A stretch of DNA of 64,000 bases from Lactococcus garvieae (GTDB taxonomy: Bacteria; Bacillota; Bacilli; Lactobacillales; Streptococcaceae). The position numbers and the translations under genes were made by a program. Shown in pieces: positions 35,373 through 45,343 of this stretch (position 1 is the first letter of the stretch; the number at the start of each line of letters is the position of its first letter). A model generated the notes under the pieces. It was not told the origin of the DNA. It worked only from the letters and a program-made list of their open reading frames with translations, and did no database searches. Location: the NCBI RefSeq assembly GCF_016027715.1, contig NZ_CP065691.1, positions 839,954 to 903,953 on the forward strand, read 5' to 3'.

Positions 35373-36049
35373 TTAGGAGCTCCTTCTTCTACAAAATTTT
35401 TCAAAATGCTTGCAAACATTTTTTTACCATCATCTCCGCCAAGAAGGGCTTCAACAGCTCTTTCGGGGTGAGGCATCATGCCTAATACATTTCCTTCAGG
35501 GTTACAAATACCCGCGATATCCATGTTTGATCCATTCGGATTTCCATTACTATAGCTAAAAACAATCTGCCCATTTTCCTTTAAGGCAGCCAAGGTTTCT
35601 TCATCTGCGATATACTTGCCCTCACCGTGTGCAATCGGCAAACTAATAATTTCGTCTTCTGAATACTCACTAGTGAATTTCGAAGCAGCATTTACTTTTA
35701 AATCTTGCCACTTAGAGACAAACTTTAGGCTATCATTTTGAATTAAAGCGCCTGGTAATAATCCTGCTTCAATAAGAATTTGGAAGCCATTGCAGGTCCC
35801 AAAAACAGGTTTCCCTTCAGCTGCTAGGCGCTTGATTTCTGGCATAATATTAGAAAAAGAAGCAATTGCACCACAACGTAAGTAATCTCCATAACTAAAA
35901 CCACCAGGAATTAAAACAGCATCAAATCCACTAAGTGAACTTTCTTCATGCCAAACAAACTCTGCTTCAGACTGCATCACATCACGAATTGCCCAGAGTA
36001 AGTCAAAGTCACAATTAGACCCTGGAAATTGAATCACTGCAAATTTCAT
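35369..36049 (-). CDS. purQ: FGAM synthase glutaminase subunit
   Basis: The 226-residue class I glutamine amidotransferase has the nucleophile Cys in [10 protein letters not shown] and the His-Glu pair in [10 protein letters not shown]. It also has [11 protein letters not shown], which is specific to PurQ. It supplies ammonia to PurL through a channel with PurS. Its start overlaps the purS stop by 4 bases. Confidence 0.97.
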   Translation of the reverse strand: MKFAVIQFPGSNCDFDLLWAIRDVMQSEAEFVWHEESSLSGFDAVLIPGGFSYGDYLRCGAIASFSNIMPEIKRLAAEGKPVFGTCNGFQILIEAGLLPGALIQNDSLKFVSKWQDLKVNAASKFTSEYSEDEIISLPIAHGEGKYIADEETLAALKENGQIVFSYSNGNPNGSNMDIAGICNPEGNVLGMMPHPERAVEALLGGDDGKKMFASILKNFVEEGAPK

Positions 36050-36291
36050 TCACTCACCACCTCAACTTTGTAAGTTTCCATGTTTGGATTTGCCAGTAAC
36101 TTTTCTGAAATTTCGTCAATTTTTGCAAGTGCTTCTTCAGCTTCAGCATCTATTTCAATTTCGAAGTACTTTCCTACACGGATATCTTGAATTTCAGAAT
36201 AACCGAGCTTCTGAGTTGCTGACTTGATTGCTTGCCCTTGAGGGTCTAAAATTGATTTTTTATAGGTCACATAAACTTTTACTTTGCTCAT
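36046..36291 (-). CDS. purS: FGAM synthase subunit PurS
   Basis: The ATG at 36291 ([13 protein letters not shown]) has AAGGA 8 bases upstream, giving 81 residues, the usual PurS size. [18 protein letters not shown] is the family signature. PurS bridges PurL and PurQ in the FGAM synthase complex. The gene lies 45 bases after purC and overlaps purQ. Confidence 0.95.
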   Translation of the reverse strand: MSKVKVYVTYKKSILDPQGQAIKSATQKLGYSEIQDIRVGKYFEIEIDAEAEEALAKIDEISEKLLANPNMETYKVEVVSE

Positions 36292-36336
36292 TTTAATTTC
36301 CTTATACACTTTCTTTATTGGTTTTTAGTATTATTT

Positions 36337-37053
36337 TTAAAGCGATTTTTTATCTTGTAAGGCTTCCAAGACACGACTATAAACTTCAATCAAATCACCT
36401 ATATTACGACGAAAGACGTCCTTATCTAAGTGATTTCCCTCTGCATCCCAGAGACGACAAGTATCTGGAGAAATTTCATCGGCTAAGATAATCTCCCCAG
36501 CCGGTGTACGTCCAAATTCTAGTTTAAAGTCTACTAAGCTTAAACCTATTTCTGACCATATTTTTTTAAGCAACCCATTAATTTTAAGTGTTTCTTCTTT
36601 TATGAACTTCAGCTCTTCCTGAGTGGCAATATTGAGAAAATAAACATGTTCATCATTGATAAATGGATCATCAAGCTGATCAGACTTGTAATAAAATTCA
36701 ATGATGGGTTGAGGAAGAACTTCCCCCTCTTCCAAGCCAAATCTTTTAGCAAAGGAACCTGCGACACGATTTCTTAAGACAACTTCTAGTGGAATAATTT
36801 CAACTTTATGATTCAATTGTTCGGTATTAGATAGTGACTCGATGAATGTTGTTCGGATATTTTCGGAATTAAGTTTTTGGAAAATCAATGAAGTTATTTG
36901 ATTATTAAGTGCCCCTTTACCTTTAATTTCCTCTTTCCTTTTACCATTCAAGGCTGTAGCATTGTCACAATATTCAACCCAAATCACTCCTGAGTCCTCT
37001 GTTTCATAAAGCTTTTTAGCTTTTCCTTCATAAAGTAAGTGTCCCTTTCTCAC
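36337..37053 (-). CDS. purC: SAICAR synthase
   Basis: The 238-residue enzyme joins aspartate to CAIR. It begins at GTG 37053, set by GGAGG 7 bases upstream. Landmarks are [12 protein letters not shown], the signature [16 protein letters not shown] and [11 protein letters not shown]. It heads the purCSQLFMNH transcript. A -10 like TATAAA lies at 37077-37072, but I found no clear PurBox 76 bases before the corresponding start; the expected place is occupied by the terminator of the ASCH gene. Confidence 0.97.
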   Translation of the reverse strand: MRKGHLLYEGKAKKLYETEDSGVIWVEYCDNATALNGKRKEEIKGKGALNNQITSLIFQKLNSENIRTTFIESLSNTEQLNHKVEIIPLEVVLRNRVAGSFAKRFGLEEGEVLPQPIIEFYYKSDQLDDPFINDEHVYFLNIATQEELKFIKEETLKINGLLKKIWSEIGLSLVDFKLEFGRTPAGEIILADEISPDTCRLWDAEGNHLDKDVFRRNIGDLIEVYSRVLEALQDKKSL

Positions 37054-37104
37054 AATATGCCTCCTATTTATTTTATAATCTTATTCTAACCTTATTTATA
37101 AAAC

Positions 37105-37142
37105 AAAAAAAGATATTACTTGTGAAAGTAATATCTTTTTTA
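37105..37142 (-). terminator. Intrinsic terminator of the ASCH gene
   Basis: AAAAAAGATATTACTT pairs with AAGTAATATCTTTTTT; on the minus strand a T-run follows. Confidence 0.88.
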
Positions 37143-37157
37143 AATATCATTCGCCTT

Positions 37158-37583
37158 TTACGAACGTTTGTAAAGTATTTCAAATTCTTCGCAGACAACA
37201 TCCATGTTTGGAGAAAAACAGTCCATCTCCCGGAAAAACTGTTCATGTACCCGCCGCCAATGGGCTAAACTGCGATCACCTTCTCCTTCTTTGAAGGCAT
37301 GGTCCTCTGTAACTTTATCAAATTTAGCAATATAAACCTTACTGGTTTGAATTGCGACCCGAGGGCGACCTTTCCCATCCAGTAAAATTTCGTATCTGCC
37401 ATCAACAGCAGGCAGAAAATCATCTGGGCCATAGTCTGCCAAAGCACTTGCTGTTGCTGTTTTTTTCCCTTGAAGGACCAATTCTAGTAATTCATCTGCC
37501 ATCTCGGGACTATTGCCAAAAGCCCAAGCGTCACTAAAATTCTCGGGATTTAGATTTGCTTCTTCAATAAATTTTGCGTACAT
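37158..37583 (-). CDS. ASCH-domain protein
   Basis: The 141-residue protein has AWAFGNSPEMADELLELVLQGKKTATAS, the signature of bacterial ASCH proteins of the YqfB/DUF984 type, then YEILLDGKGRPRVAIQTSKVY and EGEGDRSLAHWRRVHEQFF. ASCH domains have a PUA-like fold and bind RNA or modified nucleosides. Some relatives hydrolyse N4-acetylcytidine, but the exact activity here is not known. It lies upstream of purC with its own terminator. Confidence 0.88.
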   Translation of the reverse strand: MYAKFIEEANLNPENFSDAWAFGNSPEMADELLELVLQGKKTATASALADYGPDDFLPAVDGRYEILLDGKGRPRVAIQTSKVYIAKFDKVTEDHAFKEGEGDRSLAHWRRVHEQFFREMDCFSPNMDVVCEEFEILYKRS

Positions 37584-37599
37584 ATTTCGTCCATTCTTT

Positions 37600-37748
37600 T
37601 TATAACTTTAATTGCATTTTATATTTTTTTAAAAGTTGTTTTCTTTGAGGAACAGCTTGCCCTGACAAGAGTACGTAGCCTCGATGTTCAAAGAAATAAC
37701 GAGCCATTATGGAAACATCTACATTTGTTACGGGTATATCTTTATACT
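37600..37748 (-). pseudogene. C-terminal remnant of a GNAT acetyltransferase
   Basis: The minus-strand frame runs from just after a TAG near 37749 to the TAA at 37602-37600. It reads TNVDVSIMARYFFEHRGYVLL, then PQRKQLLKKYKMQLKL. This matches the end of YafP-type N-acetyltransferases (pattern SxTAxPFFEKxGF...NYxM). No start codon with a ribosome site is present and the acetyl-CoA binding part is missing, so it is a truncated relic between thyA and the ASCH gene. Confidence 0.6.
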
Positions 37749-37757
37749 ATAATATTC

Positions 37758-38597
37758 TCAGATTGCCAGATCAAATTTTAGTTGGGGGCTCACTGGCTCA
37801 TAGTCTACTAATTCAAAATCTTCGGGTTTAATATCAAAGAAATTCGTACCATCTGGAACATTCAAAACGAGACGGGGTTCTTTTTCAGCAGCTGTACGTG
37901 ACAATAGCTCATTGGCTTGTTCAAATTGGTTATCATAGATATGTAAGTTATTAATGAAGTAGAAAAACTTACCCACTTTCCAACTAAAATGCTTAGCCAG
38001 CATCATTTGTAAGGCGACATATTGCATCGCATTGATATGGTGGGCGACAAGCATATCGTTAGAGCGTTGAATCAAGGTTGCATCCAGATAGATTTGCCCG
38101 TCAGCTTCACGTCGCACATCAAACATCGTTTGAAAAGCACAGGGTAAAAGACCCTCTGTTTCTTCAAAATCTTCATACTGCCAAAGGTTAATAATATTAC
38201 GGCGATTCCACGGATTTTTTTCTAATCCTTCTAAAAGTTTACCGATAATATTATATTTCTTGACAGTTGCACCATAGCGTTGACCGATTGTTCCATCACC
38301 AATGCCCCACTCAGCCCAGTATTTCACACCATATTTGTCTTCAAGCACACTCAATTCGCTGGTTTGGTCTTGATAAATCCACATCAATTCTTTAATGGCT
38401 GTTTTTATAGGGATACGACGAAGAGTAGTGATTGGAAATTGGTCTTTTTCAAGATCATAAGTTACGAAAGATCCTGTAATATATTTACTATTAGCTGTTT
38501 GGCCATTTTTATATTTTGGACGTGCATTTTCAGAGAACACGCCATTTTCGAGGATATTACTGATATTTTCTTTGAAGATTTTGTCTGCGTAGGTCAT
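37758..38597 (-). CDS. thyA: Thymidylate synthase
   Basis: The 279-residue enzyme methylates dUMP to dTMP with methylenetetrahydrofolate. The nucleophile Cys is in [13 protein letters not shown], followed by [20 protein letters not shown] with the dUMP-binding Asp and Asn and [27 protein letters not shown] is the folate-side region. The sequence fits the lactococcal/streptococcal form. dTMP supply ties in with the pyrimidine salvage genes at 10-13 kb. folA is not next to it; the acetyltransferase relic lies where a second gene might have been. Confidence 0.96.
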   Translation of the reverse strand: MTYADKIFKENISNILENGVFSENARPKYKNGQTANSKYITGSFVTYDLEKDQFPITTLRRIPIKTAIKELMWIYQDQTSELSVLEDKYGVKYWAEWGIGDGTIGQRYGATVKKYNIIGKLLEGLEKNPWNRRNIINLWQYEDFEETEGLLPCAFQTMFDVRREADGQIYLDATLIQRSNDMLVAHHINAMQYVALQMMLAKHFSWKVGKFFYFINNLHIYDNQFEQANELLSRTAAEKEPRLVLNVPDGTNFFDIKPEDFELVDYEPVSPQLKFDLAI

Positions 38598-38684
38598 ATG
38601 TCCCTCTCTTAAAGTGTCATTTATTTCTGACTAACATTATACCATATTCTACATTAATCGTTTAAAGCTTAGAACTAATAAGCT

Positions 38685-38712
38685 TTGTTGTCTTTCGTTG
38701 TTTTGTTATAAT
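38685..38712 (+). promoter_or_regulatory. Promoter of the APC permease; predicted near-leaderless start
   Basis: TTGTTG (38685-38690), a 16-base spacer and extended -10 TGTTATAAT (hexamer 38707-38712). The ATG at 38721 is only about 2 bases after the expected start. Confidence 0.6.
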
Positions 38713-38720
38713 ATAATTAA

Positions 38721-39971
38721 ATGAAAAAAGAAAAACTTCTCTCACCGTTTGCTGTTTTTCTCTTAGGTATAAACAGTATTATTGGGTCGGGCATCTTCTT
38801 GCTCTCTGGACACATTTATAACAAGGCTGGAATCTATAGTCTGCTTGCTATTGCAGCGGCCGGCCTCTCTATCTTAGTCATTGCCCTTTCTTATGCAAAT
38901 ATGAGTAAACTCTATCCTGAAAGTGGTGGCGCTTTTGTCTACGTCAAAAATATCTTCGGGCCTTTTGCTGGGTTCATTATTGGGATGTTGACATGGATGC
39001 TTGGTGTCGTCACACTGGCAACTGAAGTTTCCGCCTTGATGACTGCGCTTCAGATGATCTATCCTCATGCGAATGGGAAGTTAATAGGCCTTATCCTCTT
39101 GCTCCTTTTAGCGCTGGTCAGTTTTTTTGGAGCTTCTATTTTAAACAAGTTAGATAGCCTTACTTCACTCGTTAAAATCTTAATCATTGCTATTTTTTCT
39201 TTGACCTGTATCTGGCTCTTTCGTGGGGCGAACTTCACTGCTCAACCTACATTATCGAATGTCAGTCCCTTGCAAGGTTTTATTAGCGCTTATGGTACAG
39301 CATTCTTCTTCTATACAGGATTTTCATTTTTACCTGTCAATGCGGATAAAATCAAAGATCCGTCTAAGACTCTTCCTAAAATGCTTACTTGGGTTATCTT
39401 GACTTGTACTTTTCTTTACCTTTTACTTCAAACTATTACAATCGGAGCTCTAGGCTCATCTCTCCCTGATAGCCTTGTTCCTGCTGCAAGTGCTTTTAGT
39501 CAAGTTGTTGGCGCTATTGGTGTACCCCTTATCATATTTGCGATTTGTATCTCAATCTTCGGTGTTGCTGTCGCGGCTTCCTTTAATACTACCACTATTT
39601 TAGTTAGCCTCGCTCAAGCACATGAGGACGTGCCTATGCGAGTAGCTAAAAGTAATCGCTTCGGGGCTCCCGGTATCGCTGTGGCCCTTACATTTTTAGG
39701 AGCGGTTTTACTCTATCTAAGTGGGAACTATTTGTTCCTTTCTGGGCTGACAGTCTTTATGAGCTTTGCCCAGTACCTTTCTACTGGTTTTGCGAATATC
39801 AAGAAAAAGTTTATGTTTATTGGTCTGGGTACTGTTCTCTTCTCACTTGTACTGCTCTTTAGTTTTACAGTACAAGTTCTAACCGTGGGATTCAGTATCG
39901 TGATTGTCCTTTCCCTAGCTTATTTCTTTTCTCAAAAATTAGCACGACAAGAAAAAATTAAAAAGATGTAA
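38721..39971 (+). CDS. APC-family amino acid permease
   Basis: The 416-residue protein has about twelve hydrophobic segments. It starts with the helix-breaking motif GINSIIGSGIFLLSG that forms the substrate and sodium/proton site in the amino acid-polyamine-organocation superfamily. The loop ESGGAFVYVKNIFGPFAGFI is also typical. Substrate is unknown. No ribosome site precedes the ATG and the -10 box lies 8 bases upstream, so the transcript should be nearly leaderless. A strong bidirectional terminator follows. Confidence 0.92.
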   Translation: MKKEKLLSPFAVFLLGINSIIGSGIFLLSGHIYNKAGIYSLLAIAAAGLSILVIALSYANMSKLYPESGGAFVYVKNIFGPFAGFIIGMLTWMLGVVTLATEVSALMTALQMIYPHANGKLIGLILLLLLALVSFFGASILNKLDSLTSLVKILIIAIFSLTCIWLFRGANFTAQPTLSNVSPLQGFISAYGTAFFFYTGFSFLPVNADKIKDPSKTLPKMLTWVILTCTFLYLLLQTITIGALGSSLPDSLVPAASAFSQVVGAIGVPLIIFAICISIFGVAVAASFNTTTILVSLAQAHEDVPMRVAKSNRFGAPGIAVALTFLGAVLLYLSGNYLFLSGLTVFMSFAQYLSTGFANIKKKFMFIGLGTVLFSLVLLFSFTVQVLTVGFSIVIVLSLAYFFSQKLARQEKIKKM

Positions 39972-40004
39972 AAAGCTGGGCAATTATGCCCAGCTTTTTA
40001 TGCC
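39970..40004. terminator. Bidirectional intrinsic terminator
   Basis: AAAAAGCTGGGC pairs with GCCCAGCTTTTT between the convergent permease and ABC-F genes. Confidence 0.92.
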
Positions 40005-41848
40005 TTTTCACTAAGAAATTCCCAGCGTTCATATTTTTCTTCTAGATCAGAAGTCACCTGATCCAATTCTTTTTGTAAGTCAGAAAGCATACCGGCATCT
40101 GATCCGTTTTCGTTCATAGCTGTATCTATTTCTTCGATACGTGCTTCTAATTCTGCGATTTCATCCTCAATCGATCCCCACTCTTGTTTTTCTGCCCATG
40201 TCATACGTGGTTTACTTTCCTCACGTACACGTGTATCCACCTTAGGAGCTGATTCTTCTGCAGGGATATTTTCTTTTGTCAGCAGATAATCACTGTAAGC
40301 GCCAAAAAGATGCTTAATTTCTCCGTTTTCAAAAGCTAAAAGTTCATTTGACACTTTATCTTGGAAATAGCGGTCATGACTCACAGTGATAACAGCGCCG
40401 GGGAATCTTGAAAGAAAATCTTCTAAAACGGTTAATGTTGCAATATCTAAATCATTTGTCGGCTCATCCAAAAGTAAAACATTAGGTTGAGTCAGCAATA
40501 TTTTCAATAAATAAAGGCGTTTTTTCTCCCCACCAGAAAGCTTACGAATCAAAGTTCCATGCGTACTTCTTGGGAATAAAAATTGCTCTAAAAGATTAAC
40601 AATCGAAATCGATTCGCCACTTGTATTTTGACTGGCAGATGCAACCTCTTCTAGGAAGCTAATAATACGTTTGTCTTCTTCCAAACCTCGAATTTCTTGG
40701 CTAAAGTAACCAATCTTGACTGTTTCTCCAATATCCATTGTTCCTTCAGTCAATTCAAGTTCACCAGCAATAATATTAAGAAGGGTTGATTTTCCGACAC
40801 CATTATCACCAACAATGCCCACACGACTTTTGTTTTGTACTATCCAGTTAAGGTTTGAAAATATCTCCTTGTCTGGGAAAGCAAAACCAGCATTTTCAAA
40901 GTTTATTACTTTTTTACCCAAACGTGTCGTCGCTAAGCTGATATCTACATTTCCCAAATCTTTATCCGTCCGAACATCTTCTTTCAGATTTTCAAAACGA
41001 TCTATCCGAGCTTGTTGTTTTGTGGCACGTGCTTGAGGAGACTTACGAATCCAAACCAGCTCAGACTTATAAAGTTGCTGATTTTTATGTAAACTTGCAG
41101 CTTCACGTTCCTCATCTTCTGCCCGTTTGGCCAAATAGTCTTGATAGTTTCCTTGGTACTCTTTAAGTTTGGCTTTATCCAATTCAAAAATACGGGTGGC
41201 GACATTATCTAAAAAGTAACGATCATGGGTTACAAAAAGCACTGTGCGCTTACTATTTTTCAGATAATTCTGTAACCAAGAAATCGTATCCACATCGAGG
41301 TGGTTTGTAGGTTCATCTAGCAAAAGCAAGTCAGATGGATTAACCAGTGCTTGAGCCAACTGAACACGGCGCTTTTGTCCTCCAGAAAGCGAGCCAATTT
41401 TTGAAGAAAAATCCGGCAGTTTAAGTTTCGTTAATACCGTTTTCACATCAGCTTCTACTTGCCAAGCATTTAGAGCATCCATATCTGCCTGTGCACGCTC
41501 AAACTTTGATAAATCTTCAATATTTAAAAGGGCTGCTTCATAGTTTTTAATGGCTCTCATCTGTGGCAGCGAATCATCGAGAACGGTATCCATGATACTC
41601 GCTGTATCGTCAAAAGCCGGTTCTTGTGTTAAATACGTAATCTTATAGTCTTGTGGATGAGTAAAAGGAGAAACATCCCCATCATAACCTTGTACTTCAG
41701 CAATAATATTCAGTAAAGTTGTTTTCCCTGTACCATTTGTCCCTAATAAACCAATGCGGTCTAAATCATGAATTATAAATGAAATTTTATCAAAAAGAGT
41801 TTTATCACCAACACTTTTAGTCAATTCCGATGCTAAAAAATCTGCCAT
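39998..41848 (-). CDS. ABC-F family ATPase (Uup-like)
   Basis: The 616-residue protein has two ATPase domains without membrane segments: Walker A GTNGTGKTT and GDNGVGKST, signatures LSGGQKRRVQLAQ and LSGGEKKRLYLLK, and Walker B LLLLDEPTNHLD and LLLDEPTNDLD. A linker of about 80 residues and a C-terminal coiled coil (from about residue 545) fit Uup. ABC-F proteins bind the ribosomal E-site and relieve stalled translation; Uup-type members also influence DNA and ribosome processes. It is not one of the clearly antibiotic-resistance types by linker appearance, though this cannot be settled by eye. Confidence 0.92.
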   Translation of the reverse strand: MADFLASELTKSVGDKTLFDKISFIIHDLDRIGLLGTNGTGKTTLLNIIAEVQGYDGDVSPFTHPQDYKITYLTQEPAFDDTASIMDTVLDDSLPQMRAIKNYEAALLNIEDLSKFERAQADMDALNAWQVEADVKTVLTKLKLPDFSSKIGSLSGGQKRRVQLAQALVNPSDLLLLDEPTNHLDVDTISWLQNYLKNSKRTVLFVTHDRYFLDNVATRIFELDKAKLKEYQGNYQDYLAKRAEDEEREAASLHKNQQLYKSELVWIRKSPQARATKQQARIDRFENLKEDVRTDKDLGNVDISLATTRLGKKVINFENAGFAFPDKEIFSNLNWIVQNKSRVGIVGDNGVGKSTLLNIIAGELELTEGTMDIGETVKIGYFSQEIRGLEEDKRIISFLEEVASASQNTSGESISIVNLLEQFLFPRSTHGTLIRKLSGGEKKRLYLLKILLTQPNVLLLDEPTNDLDIATLTVLEDFLSRFPGAVITVSHDRYFQDKVSNELLAFENGEIKHLFGAYSDYLLTKENIPAEESAPKVDTRVREESKPRMTWAEKQEWGSIEDEIAELEARIEEIDTAMNENGSDAGMLSDLQKELDQVTSDLEEKYERWEFLSEKA

Positions 41849-41907
41849 TGTTCTTTAAATCCTATCTTTCTCTCTGAAACACTCTTACTCATTATAGCAT
41901 AAATACA

Positions 41908-41938
41908 ACAGCCAAGGAGCTCATCCCCTTGGCTGTTG
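41908..41938 (-). terminator. Inverted repeat/terminator after the GDPD gene
   Basis: CAGCCAAGG pairs with CCTTGGCTG; T-rich sequence follows on the minus strand only weakly, so efficiency is uncertain. Confidence 0.6.
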
Positions 41939-41941
41939 TGG

Positions 41942-43786
41942 CTAAACATTAAAACTAGAACTGCTTTCCGAATCAAGGCCAGTTAAATCTGCATTACCCA
42001 AATCCAACAAATAAATTCGGATTTTTTGAGAAAAGCTCATACCGTCTTGTGTTTCTTCAATTGTTTTCTTCACTACAGGAATGTTATCAGTTATGAGACC
42101 ATCTACATCATAGAGTCTCATCCGTTGTACGGTATTTGAATCATTTACATCCCAGGCGTAGACTTTTTTCCCATAACCATGAGCCTTCTCAACAAATTCA
42201 GTATCTAATGTCGAGATTTCGACTGAAAAAGCATCCACATTACTTTTTGGTACGCCAATCAAATTATAAGTCATAATATAAGATACAAATGTAGACGTGT
42301 CTTGGTCTTTTAAGGTCCTTGAAAGATCGAAACTCAAAGTCTGTACCTGATGTTTATATATGGCGATGTCCTGTTTGTAGCGCTTCAAGAAGTTTTTACT
42401 CACGGCATCAAGGTTTGCATTCAGCGGTACCTTAATCTCAATCAAAAGTTTTTGCTTCAGTTTATTTGCTTCTTTTAAATACGCATCAAAGCTAGGGAGT
42501 GGTGCTGACTGCCCATGCTCATGCACTGTCAGTTTGGTTGCCTCATCTAGCGTCATTTGACTTACTTTTTTGTTCACTCCAGTGAGTAAACGCACATTTT
42601 CTTCGTGCATAACCACAAACTGTTTATCTTTCGTTTCACGGACATCAATCTCAACATAATCCGGATGATGTGTTTGACTGGTTTCAATCAAGGCAGGAAT
42701 CGTATTTTGCACACCTTTCTGTTCTGAAACACCACGATGCGATATGATCAAGGGATCGGATAAGGTATCTTGGCTGAGGTAGTAAACATTGTAAATACAA
42801 CTCGCAGCGAGAAACAAAAACAAAAGTAAGCTTAAGAAACTCCGAACAAACCAAACCCAACCTCTTGGAAGAATCCGAAATTCCTTTAGCTCAACTACAA
42901 TTTTTTCTGGTGTCAACTCTTCTAGAAGATTAATGACAACATAGAAAATCAGAATCAAAGATAAAAGCATATGTAAGACAGCCAAAATCTGTATGATAAG
43001 CATAATCACCGTGGCAGATGCTAAGGCGATATTAGGCAAGTGTTGTTCAATTTCAGTTTGAACAAAGATCAAAGACTGACTCATTATCCAAAATGATACA
43101 AGTAGACTTATAAAAATTGCTGTGAAGCGCAAAAGAAACACTCTGAATTTCTTCTTACTCATCTTCCAACTCTCTGCCAGAGAAGTCCTTAGTTTCTTTT
43201 GCTGTAAGATCATCAGAGGTAACACAAAGATGAGACGATAACTAATATAAACCGATAAAACGGTGAGTAAAAGATAAGCGGCAAGGAGCCACCAGTTATT
43301 TGTTGCAATAAATTCTAAAATAAAATTAGGTACTTGAATCGCTGAAATAATATCAATACTGTTGGCAAAACCACTCAAAGGAAGCACCAGCATAAAGTAA
43401 AAGAGGAAAAAAATTATTAAAGATGGCCTGAGGTGTCTTAATCTTGAAGCAGTCGCATAGAGCAGTTCAGGTATCGTTACTTTTTGCTTCACCTTCACAA
43501 AATGAACCAGTATCGTCAGAAAGGCAAATTCCAAAAACACGGTGACTAAAATCAATACGAGAACTCCAACTAAAGCGAGCCCTGACATCGGATGTTCCCT
43601 AAAGATTGAAAAAACATTGTCAAAGGCTAAATAGTCAATTTCTTTTCGATTGAGTATATAATTTGTCGTTGCTGTAAGTGTTGGAACAACAACCAGCAAA
43701 ACTAAGAGATGAAAAAAGATAGCTGGCCCAAAATAATTAAAGGTGTTTTTAAAAAAGTCTTTTGTCGATTGAAAAGTTTTACGCAT
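41942..43786 (-). CDS. Membrane-anchored glycerophosphodiester phosphodiesterase
   Basis: The 614-residue protein has an N-terminal membrane region of about eight hydrophobic segments (residues 20-345). The catalytic GDPD domain follows: LIISHRGVSEQKGVQNT with HR, DYVEIDVRETKDKQFVVMHEENV with the E-x-D metal ligands and the second catalytic His, and a C-terminal VYAWDVND and VDGLITDNI. It hydrolyses glycerophosphodiesters to glycerol 3-phosphate and an alcohol, probably acting on lipids or teichoic acid outside the cell. The arrangement is common in lactic acid bacteria. Confidence 0.92.
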   Translation of the reverse strand: MRKTFQSTKDFFKNTFNYFGPAIFFHLLVLLVVVPTLTATTNYILNRKEIDYLAFDNVFSIFREHPMSGLALVGVLVLILVTVFLEFAFLTILVHFVKVKQKVTIPELLYATASRLRHLRPSLIIFFLFYFMLVLPLSGFANSIDIISAIQVPNFILEFIATNNWWLLAAYLLLTVLSVYISYRLIFVLPLMILQQKKLRTSLAESWKMSKKKFRVFLLRFTAIFISLLVSFWIMSQSLIFVQTEIEQHLPNIALASATVIMLIIQILAVLHMLLSLILIFYVVINLLEELTPEKIVVELKEFRILPRGWVWFVRSFLSLLLFLFLAASCIYNVYYLSQDTLSDPLIISHRGVSEQKGVQNTIPALIETSQTHHPDYVEIDVRETKDKQFVVMHEENVRLLTGVNKKVSQMTLDEATKLTVHEHGQSAPLPSFDAYLKEANKLKQKLLIEIKVPLNANLDAVSKNFLKRYKQDIAIYKHQVQTLSFDLSRTLKDQDTSTFVSYIMTYNLIGVPKSNVDAFSVEISTLDTEFVEKAHGYGKKVYAWDVNDSNTVQRMRLYDVDGLITDNIPVVKKTIEETQDGMSFSQKIRIYLLDLGNADLTGLDSESSSSFNV

Positions 43787-43917
43787 TTTCCTTGCTTTCT
43801 TCTTTAGTGGTAAATATAAAAATACTTCTTTTTATTTTAGCATAATATATTCTGAATATTAAGAAGCTATTTTCTTCCGCTATTTTCAATGGACAGTTTC
43901 TTACTTTTGTGTACAAG

Positions 43918-43946
43918 AAAAAAAGCACCCCAGTGCTTTTTACTTT
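43918..43946 (-). terminator. Intrinsic terminator of the cca-pepDA unit
   Basis: AAAAAGCAC pairs with GTGCTTTTT around CCCA. Confidence 0.85.
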
Positions 43947-43948
43947 TA

Positions 43949-45343
43949 TTAATCATTAAAATCATAACGTAATTTCATACGGTTTGAACCTGAGATAACC
44001 ATACGACCAAGCATTTCAGTCATTGCTTTAAGTGCAAAGGCAGCCAGTTCTTCATTAGCAGCTTGTGGATCAGCTGCTGCTCCAGCTTTATCTGTCGCAT
44101 TTTGTATTTCACGGAATTTGCCCATTGTTGCCAACTCATAAGTATCGCGAAGATCAACAAATTTACTGTAGTCAGTATCCCCTAGAAGCGCCGCTGTACA
44201 GCTGAGCCAGTACATGTTATTCAAATCAAATGTAGCTGTTGCATCACGGTAGCAAGCAGGTGTATCCTCAACATTCGTGTAAAAAGGTACAACATGGTTA
44301 AACGTATTAGCACCAAAGGCTAACCATTGGACACCCGCAAGTTTTTCATCCACATGGTTACGGATTTGCAGGATGTGCACACTGTGGTTACGGTTGATAC
44401 CGATTGGACGGAAAAGTTGTGCTTGTTCTGGTGTATTCGTTGTACCATAAGTGTCAAATTCTGTATTTTCAAAGTGACTTGAAAGTACAAATTTTACATC
44501 TTCCACTGAGATTTTACGAGAAGCTTTACAGATAAATGGTAGCTCTGAATTTTGAGGATCATCGCTTGGCGTTCCCAAAGCATTTTGACCATACCAAGTG
44601 CGTGGGTTGTTATAAACACTGTCCTTAACTGAACTAGAGCCAAAGATATGACGTAAGTTATAACCTTCAAAATCTGGATTGAGAAGATTTTCATCAATCA
44701 AATCTTTCAAGTCTGCTGAGCAAAGCGTATCTTCACTTTCAAAATCAAAGTGATCAATATTCATACGGTTTGGCGCCACCACATAAGAGTCATCAGGGAT
44801 ACGGACAGCCGCCCAATGATGCCCACCAATAGTTTCCAACCACCATACTTCTTCTTTATCAGCAAAAGCAATACCATTTGGTTCATAAGTCCCGTATTGG
44901 TCTAAGAGGGCACCTAAGCGTTCCACACCTTCGCGTGCACTATGAATATAAGGTAAAACTAAAGTTACATAGTCTTCCTCGCCCATACCACTTTCATCAT
45001 TATAAGGATCAAGCCCCAAGATGCGTGGGTTTGTGGTGATGGTTTCAGTGGCTGACATCGCTACGTTAGCGGAGTTAATACCCGCTGCTGCCCAAGTACC
45101 ACTTGTCAAAACAGCATTTGGTGTTGCTGTATAACGCATTGGGTTTTCTGGAAGGTCCAATTCCAAAGCACTTAGAACTGATTTGTAGTGGCGGGGTTGT
45201 TCTTCTGGCTGAACCACGACAAAGCGTTGTGGGTCAAGTGCTTCGTGGCCATCGTCATTACGAGCGATAAGTGTTGAGCCGTCAATAGTGGCCTTTTTCC
45301 CTACTAAAATAGTAGTACATGAACCTTGTTTACGAGTAATCAT
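43949..45343 (-). CDS. pepDA: C69-family dipeptidase
   Basis: The 464-residue Ntn-hydrolase has the predicted catalytic Cys in [19 protein letters not shown], close to the N-terminus, so a short propeptide of eight residues is probably removed. [23 protein letters not shown] and [19 protein letters not shown] are typical of PepD/PepDA enzymes of lactobacilli and lactococci. It cleaves dipeptides in the cytoplasm as part of peptide use. The start overlaps the cca stop by 4 bases, an unusual partner for a tRNA enzyme. Confidence 0.92.
   Translation of the reverse strand: MITRKQGSCTTILVGKKATIDGSTLIARNDDGHEALDPQRFVVVQPEEQPRHYKSVLSALELDLPENPMRYTATPNAVLTSGTWAAAGINSANVAMSATETITTNPRILGLDPYNDESGMGEEDYVTLVLPYIHSAREGVERLGALLDQYGTYEPNGIAFADKEEVWWLETIGGHHWAAVRIPDDSYVVAPNRMNIDHFDFESEDTLCSADLKDLIDENLLNPDFEGYNLRHIFGSSSVKDSVYNNPRTWYGQNALGTPSDDPQNSELPFICKASRKISVEDVKFVLSSHFENTEFDTYGTTNTPEQAQLFRPIGINRNHSVHILQIRNHVDEKLAGVQWLAFGANTFNHVVPFYTNVEDTPACYRDATATFDLNNMYWLSCTAALLGDTDYSKFVDLRDTYELATMGKFREIQNATDKAGAAADPQAANEELAAFALKAMTEMLGRMVISGSNRMKLRYDFND

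Noticed and set aside
37054-37104. Purine riboswitch before purC
   Set aside because: The leader is too short and lacks the conserved loop sequences; lactococci use PurR.
37120-37170. PurBox for purC (ACGAAC near 37160)
   Set aside because: Three mismatches to the consensus, wrong orientation, and too far from the predicted start.
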